The translations under genes and the position numbers were made by a program. A stretch of 29,853 nucleotides of DNA, taken from JAEUUM01 sp038326165. Lineage in GTDB: Bacteria; Bacteroidota; Bacteroidia; Chitinophagales; Saprospiraceae. The stretch lies in assembly GCA_038326165.1 (NCBI GenBank), contig JBBQJT010000046.1:1-29853 (forward strand), read 5' to 3'. Below are positions 1 to 7,657 of the stretch, piece by piece (position 1 is the stretch's first letter; every line of letters begins with the position of its first letter). A model generated the notes under the pieces. That model was given only the letters and a program-made list of their open reading frames with translations, made no database searches and had not been told where the DNA came from.

Positions 1-104
1 CCAATAATCTACTTATCCAGACAGGTGATTGGAGCAAAGGGATTTACCTTATTTCACGTCAAACAGCTAAAGAAAACATTGTGATAAAGTTCCTAGTCAA
101 TTAG
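1..104 (+). CDS. C-terminal end of a T9SS-sorted protein (partial)
   Basis: Reading frame 3 is open from the window edge to a TAG at 102-104. The last 33 residues include GDWSKGIYLI and end KFLVN. The pattern of Gly-x-Tyr followed by a short strand and a Lys-hydrophobic end is typical of the T9SS type A sorting domain, which directs proteins through the Por secretion system to the cell surface. The body of the protein lies outside the window, so its function is unknown. Its stop overlaps the stop of the convergent phosphate transporter gene in the four bases TTAG. Confidence 0.6.
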   Translation, partial: NNLLIQTGDWSKGIYLISRQTAKENIVIKFLVN

Positions 105-1363
105 TTGGTAGCGAGGTGGAACAAGGAACAAAGAAAATAAATGAGTGCACCCATTACAGCCGAAACTGGTATGGTTAGTACCCAGGCCCAAAGCAAATTG
201 ACTGTAACTCCCCACCTCACCGCAGAAACTCTTTTGGTAATGCCAACTCCAATTATTGCACCTGTTATAGTATGAGTGGTGGATACCGGTATTTTGAAGT
301 GTTCCGTCAAATATAGTGTGATCGCTCCTGCTGTTTCAGCTGCCACCCCTTCGAATGGAGTGACCTTTGTTATTTTGCTGCCCATGGTTTTTACGATCTT
401 CCAACCCCCGCTCATGGTTCCAACAGCAATGGCGGTGTAGCAAGAGAGCGCAACCCAAGATGGAATGTCATTGATCTTGATTTTGCCATCTTTTAGTGTA
501 TAATCTACATTCAACCAATCGGGGATGGTATTGACATCTATATGATTTCCTGTTATGTAGACAATGATAGCTGCAGCAATAATACCCATCACTTTTTGAG
601 AATCGTTGCCACCGTGTCCCAAACTAAATGCCGCTGAGGAAACCAATTGAAATTTTCTAAACCAATATTGTGTTTGTGAAACGTTCATATCTCCCAGAAG
701 CAATGCTAAAATAGATATTGGGTAAACAATAGCTGCTAAAATCAACCATTTTAGATTTGAATTATCCCTAAGAAATTCCTTGATGGATGCTCCTAAAGAT
801 TGATTTTCAGAATAATTAAAATTATGAAACAATAAATAGCTCATAAATGCCATTACTCCTAAAGTTATTATTTTGACTGTGTAATTTGTTTTCTTGGTAC
901 TGTAAAGAAACCACAAAGAAATCAGATATGAGATTAACATCCCAATGACAGGTGCGAATACGATAAACGAGATGATTTTTAGCATGACTGCTGTATTTAG
1001 GACACCAAATCCTGCATGCGCAACAGCAGCACCTGCGAAACCACCCACCAAAGTGTGTGAGGAACTTGAGGGAATGCCAAACCACCAGGTCAATAAATTC
1101 CATATAATTGCGGCAATGACACCAGCCAAAATAACAACCAAATTGATTTGTAATGTGTCAACAGTCTTTGCAATGGTATCTGCTACATTTAGGTGAAAAA
1201 CCCAATAAGCTAAAAAATTAAAGAAAGCAGCCCAAAGTACAGCTTGTCCCGGTGAAAGAACCTTGGTGCTCACAACAGTAGCTATTGAATTGGCTGCATC
1301 ATGAAATCCATTGATGAAATCAAAAATGAGAGCTAGAACAATAACGGTAATTAGAAGAGACAT
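101..1363 (-). CDS. PiT-family inorganic phosphate transporter
   Basis: This 420-residue polytopic membrane protein is a low-affinity phosphate:cation symporter of the inner membrane. The two signature repeats of the PiT family (PF01384) are visible: INGFHDAANS near residues 18-26 and GHGGNDSQKVMG near residue 250. These are variants of the duplicated GANDVANA motif. About ten hydrophobic segments span the protein, with a hydrophilic stretch around residues 190-310. It lies 30 bp downstream of the DUF47 gene on the same strand and is probably co-transcribed with it. Its 3' end overlaps the convergent T9SS gene. The family assignment is firm; the counter-ion cannot be told from sequence. Confidence 0.93.
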   Translation of the reverse strand: MSLLITVIVLALIFDFINGFHDAANSIATVVSTKVLSPGQAVLWAAFFNFLAYWVFHLNVADTIAKTVDTLQINLVVILAGVIAAIIWNLLTWWFGIPSSSSHTLVGGFAGAAVAHAGFGVLNTAVMLKIISFIVFAPVIGMLISYLISLWFLYSTKKTNYTVKIITLGVMAFMSYLLFHNFNYSENQSLGASIKEFLRDNSNLKWLILAAIVYPISILALLLGDMNVSQTQYWFRKFQLVSSAAFSLGHGGNDSQKVMGIIAAAIIVYITGNHIDVNTIPDWLNVDYTLKDGKIKINDIPSWVALSCYTAIAVGTMSGGWKIVKTMGSKITKVTPFEGVAAETAGAITLYLTEHFKIPVSTTHTITGAIIGVGITKRVSAVRWGVTVNLLWAWVLTIPVSAVMGALIYFLCSLFHLATN

Positions 1364-1393
1364 TAAGCAAAGATTGATAGTGAATACTTAGAA

Positions 1394-2041
1394 TTATGCG
1401 TTTTTAACCAGAATTCCGTCAATTATTACGGCGGCATCTTCACATTTATCACTTGCAGTCTCAAGTGCTGCTAGTATTTCTTTGTGTTTAATTAACTCAA
1501 TAGGGTCCTTTTCGTTTTTAAATAATTCAGCTACTGCCTCATCAAATATATCGTCAGCTTCGTTTTCAGCGGTATTGATTGCAATACATGCATTCTTGAT
1601 CAAATCTTTATTTTTGATATTTCTAAGATTGGTAATCGCAACATATAAATGTTCCGTAGCTTTTAGATTGACTTTAGCCAAGGCGACAAAACTTTCTGGT
1701 ATTTCTTTCAAATCATACAATTGCATTCTTTTGGCTGATCCATGTATATAATCCACGATATCGTCAATGGCCATGATCAGTTCATGAATATCTTCTCGAT
1801 CGAATGGTGTAATAAAATTGGAATTCAATTCAAAATTAATCTTGTGCAGCAAACCATCCCCAACATGTTCAAGATCTTCTATTTCCTTAATGATGGATAT
1901 TCGACCGTTGGTGTCTTTGGTGCCAACCAATTGAACCAATTTTGTTGCAGTTTTCACAACATTTTCAGCAGCTTCATCAAATAATGGGTAGAAATTACTA
2001 TTTTTAGGTAGAAAAAAAGAAAGTAAGTTGTTGAGAAACAT
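1394..2041 (-). CDS. DUF47 / PhoU-like phosphate transport accessory protein
   Basis: This 215-residue, almost wholly helical protein belongs to the DUF47 (PF01865) PhoU-like family. These proteins are usually encoded beside PiT transporters and are thought to tune their activity. The conserved Asp/Glu-rich helical repeats are visible, for example EDLEHVGDGLLHKI, FDREDIHELIMAIDDIVDYI and ASDKCEDAAVIID; in PhoU proteins such residues bind metal clusters. There is no signal peptide, so the protein is cytoplasmic. It is the first gene of the DUF47-pit operon, and a TACCTTTG -7 element lies about 36 bp upstream of its start. No paired -33 element was convincing. Confidence 0.9.
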   Translation of the reverse strand: MFLNNLLSFFLPKNSNFYPLFDEAAENVVKTATKLVQLVGTKDTNGRISIIKEIEDLEHVGDGLLHKINFELNSNFITPFDREDIHELIMAIDDIVDYIHGSAKRMQLYDLKEIPESFVALAKVNLKATEHLYVAITNLRNIKNKDLIKNACIAINTAENEADDIFDEAVAELFKNEKDPIELIKHKEILAALETASDKCEDAAVIIDGILVKNA

Positions 2042-2076
2042 GATGTTACTACTTAAATATGATTTAAATTAAAGGC

Positions 2077-2084
2077 CAAAGGTA
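2077..2084 (-). promoter_or_regulatory. Putative -7 promoter element for the DUF47-pit operon
   Basis: The minus strand reads TACCTTTG, an exact match to the Bacteroidota -7 consensus TAnnTTTG, 36 bp upstream of the DUF47 start. No good -33 TTG was found at 19-21 bp spacing. Confidence 0.4.
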
Positions 2085-2164
2085 ATCATATACACAAAAG
2101 CAATTTTTTTCCAATGTTAAGAAATTGTAAAGTTTTTGTTTCTTTGTGGAATAAACAAACCCCT

Positions 2165-3373
2165 ATGAAGCACCATAAAATTTTACTTAACTTAATTGTT
2201 GTTATTTTCATTCTCATTCAAGAAAACGAACTCTTTGGGCAAAACACAAACCCTAAATTTGTTAGCAAAGCTGGAATTGGTATTGTAATGCCAGATAGTT
2301 TGTTTTCGATAAATTTTCGCTTCAGAATTCAAAGCAGAGCAGGGGTTACATTCAAAGAAGGAGAAGATACCCCGGAGGAAGTTGATTTTAGAATACGCCG
2401 AATAAGGCTTCGATTGGATGGATTTATGCTTGATCCAAGACTAACTTATCAGATTCAATTATCATTTTCAAGGGCAGATATGGATTGGGACAATTCCAAT
2501 GTTCCAAATGTATTAAGGGATGCAATGATCCACTATGCCGCTACACCCAATTGGACAATTTCAATGGGACAGGGAAAGTTGCCCGGTAATAGACAGCGTG
2601 TTATTTCATCGAGTGAATTACAATTTGCTGATAGAAGTATTGTTAACAATGCGCTAACCTTGGATCGAGACGTTGGGCTTTTTACCAATCTCAAAATACC
2701 TATTAAAAAAACGGTACTATTGCTAAAGGCAGCATTGACTTCAGGTGAGGGTAGAAATGCATTGCCATCCAAGGATGGGGTTGCTTATACTGGTAGAGTT
2801 GAATTTTTACCTTTGGGCGCCTTTACTGATAGAGGGGATTATTTCGAAGGAGATTTGCTTAGAGAACCAAAGCCAAAAATTTCAATTGCATTTGGTGCAA
2901 ATCTTAATGAAGGCGCCATTCGAACAGGAGGTACTCTGGGACAGTTTTTATACCAGCCAAGAAGTTTTACAGGAATAAATTCTGATTTTCTTTTCAAATA
3001 CATCGGATGGGCTTATTGCTTGGAATACATGAACCGAATAATGGTTAACAACCAAACACCTTTCACTACATTTGTCGATGGTTCTAAAACATTGACTCGG
3101 TACGTTTATGCAGGAGAAGGACTTCATCAGCAGCTTAGTTATTGTACAACGAAGGCTTGGGAGTTTGCGGTAAGATATTCAACTTTGACTCCTGCCAATT
3201 CCATCCATCCCAATGAAAAAAATATTACTCAAATTGGATTTGGGTTCAGTAAATACTTGCGTAAACATCGGGTTAAGATCCAATCTGATATTTTCTACGA
3301 TCAACAAACTTCAATTGTCAATGAGCAAACCAATCGATTCGGTTGTCGTTTCCAAATGGAGTTGGGTATTTAG
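2165..3373 (+). CDS. Porin O/P-type outer-membrane porin (phosphate-selective type)
   Basis: I chose the ATG at 2165 (402 aa) because the residues that follow form a clean signal peptide, MKHHKILLNLIVVIF then a cut near LFGQ. The frame is also open to 2114. The mature part is a beta-barrel with many alternating aromatic/polar strands, RIRRIRLRLDGFMLDPRLTY near the front, and a terminal aromatic-rich strand, consistent with Porin_O_P (PF07396). It would allow phosphate or polyphosphate to diffuse across the outer membrane. Divergence from the DUF47-pit operon supports a phosphate role, but substrate choice is inferred. Its TAG overlaps the stop of the convergent permease. Confidence 0.8.
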   Translation: MKHHKILLNLIVVIFILIQENELFGQNTNPKFVSKAGIGIVMPDSLFSINFRFRIQSRAGVTFKEGEDTPEEVDFRIRRIRLRLDGFMLDPRLTYQIQLSFSRADMDWDNSNVPNVLRDAMIHYAATPNWTISMGQGKLPGNRQRVISSSELQFADRSIVNNALTLDRDVGLFTNLKIPIKKTVLLLKAALTSGEGRNALPSKDGVAYTGRVEFLPLGAFTDRGDYFEGDLLREPKPKISIAFGANLNEGAIRTGGTLGQFLYQPRSFTGINSDFLFKYIGWAYCLEYMNRIMVNNQTPFTTFVDGSKTLTRYVYAGEGLHQQLSYCTTKAWEFAVRYSTLTPANSIHPNEKNITQIGFGFSKYLRKHRVKIQSDIFYDQQTSIVNEQTNRFGCRFQMELGI

Positions 3374-5037
3374 TTATTCCTATGAGCCAATTTACTATGG
3401 CCCCGACTGTAACCAAAGTAAATAACCAAACCTATGACAAGCCAAATGAGGAACATCTTCCAGTTGCTCCATCCAAGCTCTGTCATCAGGTAAAGATTGG
3501 TCAATATTCCCAAAACTGGCAATAATGAAAAATTAAGTCGATACCCGAATATAGAAAGACCCAACCAAGTCAACCAAAACACTATCAAAAGTGGTTTTTC
3601 GCTAAAGTGAATAGGAATTTCACGCCAAAATAAGGCCACAACTATAACAAAAACTCCACCAATGATATACTTACCATTGATAAAGGGAATTTTGAATTTA
3701 GCGTCTTTGGTCAATCCCTTCTCATCGAGATAAAGCACTCCGGCACATACCATGATGAATGCAAAAAAAGTTCCGACACTTGTCAAATCAACAAAAAATT
3801 GCATATCCATAAATAAAGAAGGTACGGCAACAATGATTCCCGTAACCAAAGTAGCAAACCAAGGTGTTTTGTATTTGGGGTGAATGGCGCTAAACTTAGG
3901 CCATATCAAACCATCACGGCTCATCGTCATCCAAATACGTGGCTGTCCCAATTGGTAAGCCAAAAGGGCACTTGAGATAGCGACCACTGCACTGACTGAA
4001 ATAACACCTGCCATAAAATTCATATCAATTTTAGCAAATACATAGGCGAGTGGGTCATCTACTTTTAGCTCCGTGTAGTTTACCATACCTGTCAATACCA
4101 ATGTAATGATGACATACAGCACAGTACATATCAGCAAACAATACATCATGGCACGCGGTAGATCTCGCTGAGGATTTTTGCACTCTTCAGCGGTAGTCGA
4201 GATACTGTCGAAGCCGATAAATGCAAAAAATACCGCCGCTACTCCTGAAAGCACTCCTTGAACACCATTTGGGGCAAACGGAGACCAGTTTTCAGGTTTG
4301 ACATAAAATGCTCCAACACAGATAACCAAGAGAATTACTGCCAGTTTTAATACTACAAGTGCATTGCTGACATTGCGAGATTCTTTGATGCCAATAAATA
4401 CCAACCAAGTTATCAAAACAGTGATCAAACCAGCCGGCAAATCCATTATAAAGTGAAAATTGCCTAACACGGGAGCATCAGAATATGCTTGGGCTTGCGC
4501 TTGCAGGGAACTGGTCATAGCAGGATCACTAGGAGCCAAGGTGCTCATTTGTTCGAAAGCTCGCCGAGCAGTGCCAGGATCGATGGTCAGCCAGCCAGGC
4601 ATATGAATGCCAAATCCGCTCAGCATGGACGTAAAGTATTCTGACCATGAAATAGCAACCACCATGTTGCTCACTGCATATTCCAGAACCAAAGCCCATC
4701 CTATTATCCAAGCAAAAAATTCTCCAAATGCCACGTAGGCATAAGTGTAGGCACTTCCACTAACTGGTACCATACTTGCAAACTGAGCATAACACAATGC
4801 TGTAAAGACACAAGCTATTGCTACACCTACAAACAACATTGAAACTGCAGGGCCACCATTAAAGCTCGCGCGGCCTATCGTACTGAATATTCCTGCACCA
4901 ATAATTGCTGCAATTCCTAAAGATGTCAAATCACGCGTGCTCAGCACCTTTGCCATTCCATGTTTTTCATAATTTAATTCGGCATCTTTTAATACTTGTG
5001 TTACCGTTTTACGTCTGAATAGTGACTGCCATTCCAT
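3370..5037 (-). CDS. APC-superfamily amino acid permease (cationic amino acid type)
   Basis: This is a 555-residue permease when started at the ATG at 5037; an extra 12 codons are open upstream, but MEWQSLFRRKT fits the family start. About 12-14 membrane segments are visible. TM1 carries the APC hallmark GIAAIIGAGIFSTIG, and the loop after the consensus FFAFIGFDSISTTAEECKNP matches CAT/YfnA-type transporters, which import amino acids such as arginine or lysine. An Ala/Gln-rich loop of about 40 residues (TSSLQAQAQAYSD) sits between TM4 and TM5. The gene is monocistronic, convergent with the porin and overlapping it at TTAG. The substrate cannot be predicted. Confidence 0.9.
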   Translation of the reverse strand: MEWQSLFRRKTVTQVLKDAELNYEKHGMAKVLSTRDLTSLGIAAIIGAGIFSTIGRASFNGGPAVSMLFVGVAIACVFTALCYAQFASMVPVSGSAYTYAYVAFGEFFAWIIGWALVLEYAVSNMVVAISWSEYFTSMLSGFGIHMPGWLTIDPGTARRAFEQMSTLAPSDPAMTSSLQAQAQAYSDAPVLGNFHFIMDLPAGLITVLITWLVFIGIKESRNVSNALVVLKLAVILLVICVGAFYVKPENWSPFAPNGVQGVLSGVAAVFFAFIGFDSISTTAEECKNPQRDLPRAMMYCLLICTVLYVIITLVLTGMVNYTELKVDDPLAYVFAKIDMNFMAGVISVSAVVAISSALLAYQLGQPRIWMTMSRDGLIWPKFSAIHPKYKTPWFATLVTGIIVAVPSLFMDMQFFVDLTSVGTFFAFIMVCAGVLYLDEKGLTKDAKFKIPFINGKYIIGGVFVIVVALFWREIPIHFSEKPLLIVFWLTWLGLSIFGYRLNFSLLPVLGILTNLYLMTELGWSNWKMFLIWLVIGLVIYFGYSRGHSKLAHRNN

Positions 5038-5060
5038 CTTATGTAGTTTTGCTGAGTGTC

Positions 5061-5090
5061 CAAAAGTAATCAAAATTTTTATTGGAACAA
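5061..5090 (-). promoter_or_regulatory. Putative promoter of the amino acid permease
   Basis: On the minus strand a -33 TTG (5088-5090) and a -7 TACTTTTG (5061-5068) are 19 bp apart. This fits the Bacteroidota pattern TTG-N19-21-TAnnTTTG. The start codon at 5037 lies 24 bp further on. Confidence 0.4.
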
Positions 5091-5103
5091 GAAACAGTTA
5101 AAA

Positions 5104-5146
5104 CTTACGTACTTTAGCAACATATTTGGTGAACCTTACGTACTTT
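5104..5146. repeat. Direct repeat CTTACGTACTTT between permease and NUDIX genes
   Basis: The 12-mer CTTACGTACTTT occurs twice, at 5104-5115 and 5135-5146, 31 bp apart start to start (three helical turns). Each copy contains the palindrome TACGTA. The location between two divergent genes, upstream of both starts, suggests an operator pair; this is inference. Confidence 0.45.
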
Positions 5147-5173
5147 TCGTTCGCCATTTCAACTAATAAAACA

Positions 5174-5629
5174 ATGGAGAATAAATCTAGCACACAACAA
5201 CTAAACTCAGACGTAAAATTTACCGTTCGTTTGATTTTAGAACAAGCCAACCACGTCGTGGCCCTGAGGCGCCGTAAGAAACTCGGCGGAGGATTTGGCT
5301 TAATTGGTGGTACAGTTTCTCTTGGTGAAACTCCTGCTGATGCATTGGTTCGAGAAACCATGGAAGAAGTGGGCCTGACTTTGAATAAGAAAAAATTGGT
5401 GCTCAGCCATATTCAATACAAAATGACCAGTATTAATAAAAAAGCAGGAATTGTCTTTTTCTTTACTTACCCTATCCAAAAAGGTCAGGTTGGCGTAAAA
5501 GAACCACACAAGTTCAAGGATATCGTCTGGCTTTCTGCTAAGGATATGCCCGAAACCTTGTCATTGAGCTTGGCCAAAGGAATAGATTGCGTTTTGAAAG
5601 GAATTAGTTATTCTGAATTTCAGCAATAA
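5174..5629 (+). CDS. NUDIX hydrolase
   Basis: This 151-residue protein, started at the ATG at 5174, has a complete Nudix box at residues 46-68: G46, E52, R60, E61, E64, E65, G67 and L68. It therefore binds Mg2+ and cleaves a nucleoside diphosphate linked to another group. The substrate is unknown; the short MutT-like architecture with no C-terminal winged helix argues against an NrtR-type repressor. The frame is open upstream to a TTG at 5126, but that region has a poor start and contains the second copy of the 12-bp repeat. A near-consensus -7 (CATATTTG, one mismatch) lies at 5121-5128. Confidence 0.85.
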   Translation: MENKSSTQQLNSDVKFTVRLILEQANHVVALRRRKKLGGGFGLIGGTVSLGETPADALVRETMEEVGLTLNKKKLVLSHIQYKMTSINKKAGIVFFFTYPIQKGQVGVKEPHKFKDIVWLSAKDMPETLSLSLAKGIDCVLKGISYSEFQQ

Positions 5630-5631
5630 AC

Positions 5632-5663
5632 TTGTATTTGAATACGTAGTAGTATTATCTTTG
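5632..5663 (+). promoter_or_regulatory. Putative promoter of the dksA-like gene
   Basis: A TTG at 5632-5634 and TATCTTTG at 5656-5663 are separated by 21 bp, matching the Bacteroidota -33/-7 arrangement. Transcription would begin near 5670, giving an untranslated leader of roughly 110 nt before the start at 5779. That is long for this window and may hold a control element; I see no strong hairpin in it. Confidence 0.5.
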
Positions 5664-5778
5664 CGCCCTTAAACTGAGACATTGATTTTTTGTCAAGAAT
5701 TAAATAATAATTTCAAGCGTAAAGTAACTGATTATCAATATACTAACACGCGTTAACCCATAAATTTATTTACTCCCT

Positions 5779-6459
5779 ATGGAAAGAATAGTAACCACCC
5801 GATATAGCGATCCTGAATTAGCGGAATTCGAGATATTGATAAAAGACAAATTAGCATCTGCAAGAAAAGAACTTGAGTTCATGCGAGATCAAATACTTGA
5901 GGTTCACGAGAACAGCAGCAACCAGCAAGGCGGAGATTATTTTGATGACAGTAGCTTGCATACTGAACTTGAAATGTTGAACCAAATGGTTTCTAGACAA
6001 CGTCAGTTTGTTCAAAATTTGGAGAATGCATTGATCCGTGTAAAGAACAAATCTTACGGCATTTGTATTGCAACTGGTGACTTGATTGATAAAAAACGTT
6101 TGTATTTGGTTCCTCATGCTACCAAGAGTGTTGAGGCAAAGAATACTGAGAAAGAGAAAATAGTGGAATCAGCACCTACCAGCATGGTTCTCGATAGTTA
6201 CGATTCTTTGGATAGAGAAAGTTCAGCGGAATCAACTTCTAGGACTTCAAGCAGGATCATAACTAAGGTCGTCAAGAAAACTGCGGGAAGTAAAAAGCAA
6301 GCTCCATCTGTTGATGATGAAGATGCTGACTTGTTCCCATTGGATGATGATCTGGTAGTTGAAGATGATGATTACGATTACAATGATGACATGAGTTCAG
6401 GCGATTCAGATAACTATGCCAACGAACCATCTGAAGATCCAAACGATCCTGAAATATAG
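5779..6459 (+). CDS. DksA/TraR-like transcription regulator with long acidic tail
   Basis: The N-terminal half of this 226-residue protein is DksA/TraR-like: a coiled-coil region (about residues 12-90) with an acidic turn, followed by the fold YGICIATGDLIDKKRL and VPHATKSVEAK at 93-121. Such proteins bind in the RNA polymerase secondary channel and alter initiation. Only one (C96) of the four zinc cysteines remains; T99 and the HAT segment replace the others, as is common in Bacteroidota homologues. Residues 160-175 are Lys/Arg-rich and residues 178-226 are extremely acidic (runs such as VEDDDYDYNDD) and predicted disordered. Family members usually end soon after the finger, so the tail roughly doubles the length. 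A terminator follows. Confidence 0.8.
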   Translation: MERIVTTRYSDPELAEFEILIKDKLASARKELEFMRDQILEVHENSSNQQGGDYFDDSSLHTELEMLNQMVSRQRQFVQNLENALIRVKNKSYGICIATGDLIDKKRLYLVPHATKSVEAKNTEKEKIVESAPTSMVLDSYDSLDRESSAESTSRTSSRIITKVVKKTAGSKKQAPSVDDEDADLFPLDDDLVVEDDDYDYNDDMSSGDSDNYANEPSEDPNDPEI

Positions 6460-6483
6460 TAAAAAATAATTTGCATACAATAC

Positions 6484-6526
6484 AAAGGCCTTGTTCATAT
6501 AATTGATCAAGGCTTTTGTTTTTTCA
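6484..6526 (+). terminator. Rho-independent terminator after the dksA-like gene
   Basis: GCCTTG (6488-6493) pairs with CAAGGC (6508-6513). The stem is extended by AAA/TTT past one bulged G, and it is followed by TTTTGTTTTTT. The loop is 14 nt. It lies 25 bp past the stop codon and separates the dksA-like gene from serC. Confidence 0.7.
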
Positions 6527-6558
6527 GTAATTTCATGCTGCAATTCACTTGCTCAAGC

Positions 6559-6566
6559 TACCTTTG
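6559..6566 (+). promoter_or_regulatory. Putative -7 promoter element for serC
   Basis: TACCTTTG matches TAnnTTTG and ends 21 bp before the serC ATG. No good -33 TTG was found at the usual spacing. It lies just after the terminator of the upstream gene, where a promoter is expected. Confidence 0.4.
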
Positions 6567-6587
6567 TACTATAAATTTTAATTGGTT

Positions 6588-7655
6588 ATGACACACAATT
6601 TCAGCGCTGGTCCGGGTATTTTGCCTCAAGAAGTTCTGTCGGAGGCTTCCTTGGCTGCCAAAGATTTTAATGGGATGGGTCTTTCATTACTTGAAATCAG
6701 CCACCGAAGTAAGCAATTTATGGCAGTTATGGATGAAGCCGAGGCTTTGGTCTGCGAGTTGCTTGGCCTCAATGATGATTATGGTGTCGTTTTTTTGACT
6801 GGTGGTGCGAGTACGCAGTTCTTTATGGCACCAATGAATTTACTGAATCGGGATGATCGTGCCTCATACATTGATACTGGTGTATGGGCATCTAAAGCCA
6901 TCGAGGAGGCAGTGCATTTTGCTCATATCGACGTGTTGGCCTCCTCCAAGGATTCCAATTACAATTATATTCCCAGAGATTATTCCGTGCCCAAAGATGC
7001 TAAATACCTGCACATTACTAGCAACAATACCATCTTTGGATCACAGTACCATTTTTGGCCAGATATTGAACAATGTATCGTTTGCGATATGTCATCCGAT
7101 ATGTTCAGCAGACCTATACCTGTAGAGAAATTTGGATTGATATATGCTGGAGCTCAAAAGAATATGGGTCCGGCGGGTACAACACTTGTAATAGTTCGAA
7201 AGGATTTATTGGGCAAGGTGTCGCATCACCTCCCGAGCATGTTGGATTATCGGGTGCACATCAAGAATGGCTCCATGTACAACACACCACCCGTATTTCC
7301 GATTTTTGTTTCCATGCTTACCATGCGTTGGATCAAGGCACAGGGTGGATTATCTGGAATTCAAAAAATCAACGAATCAAAAGCAAAGATTATTTATGAT
7401 GAGATAGATGCCAATCCCTTGTTCAAAGGCACAGTAAACACTGCTGATCGATCATTGATGAATGCTTGTTTTGTCATGAATGATCCGACATTGGAAAAGG
7501 AATTTGGTGATTTGGCCAAATCAAATGGCATTGATGGCATAGCAGGTCACCGCTCTGTAGGTGGCTTCAGAGCCTCCATCTACAATGCAATGCCGCAATC
7601 AAGTGTTCAAGTGCTAGTTGATTTGATGAAAGAATATGCCGGAAAGAAAGGATAA
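6588..7655 (+). CDS. serC: Phosphoserine aminotransferase
   Basis: SerC converts 3-phosphohydroxypyruvate and glutamate to phosphoserine in serine synthesis, and acts similarly in pyridoxal phosphate synthesis. The 355-residue length from the ATG at 6588 is usual for the family; a TTG two codons upstream is also in frame but less likely. Visible features are the N-terminal NFSAGPGILP, the glycine-rich TGGASTQF (residues 71-78), SHRSKQF, and the PLP-binding lysine K191 in YAGAQKNMGPAG. The C-terminal GHRSVGGFRASIYNAMP is the conserved phosphate-binding region. The next gene starts two bases after the stop, so the pair is probably co-transcribed. Confidence 0.96.
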   Translation: MTHNFSAGPGILPQEVLSEASLAAKDFNGMGLSLLEISHRSKQFMAVMDEAEALVCELLGLNDDYGVVFLTGGASTQFFMAPMNLLNRDDRASYIDTGVWASKAIEEAVHFAHIDVLASSKDSNYNYIPRDYSVPKDAKYLHITSNNTIFGSQYHFWPDIEQCIVCDMSSDMFSRPIPVEKFGLIYAGAQKNMGPAGTTLVIVRKDLLGKVSHHLPSMLDYRVHIKNGSMYNTPPVFPIFVSMLTMRWIKAQGGLSGIQKINESKAKIIYDEIDANPLFKGTVNTADRSLMNACFVMNDPTLEKEFGDLAKSNGIDGIAGHRSVGGFRASIYNAMPQSSVQVLVDLMKEYAGKKG

Positions 7656-7657
7656 GC

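Noticed and set aside
945..1196. Plus-strand frame opposite the PiT gene
   Set aside because: A shadow of the conserved transporter helices on the other strand; composition and lack of context argue against it.
5126..5173. Longer NUDIX start at a TTG
   Set aside because: The extra 16 residues are unlike the family, contain the repeat region, and the ATG at 5174 gives a normal N-terminus.
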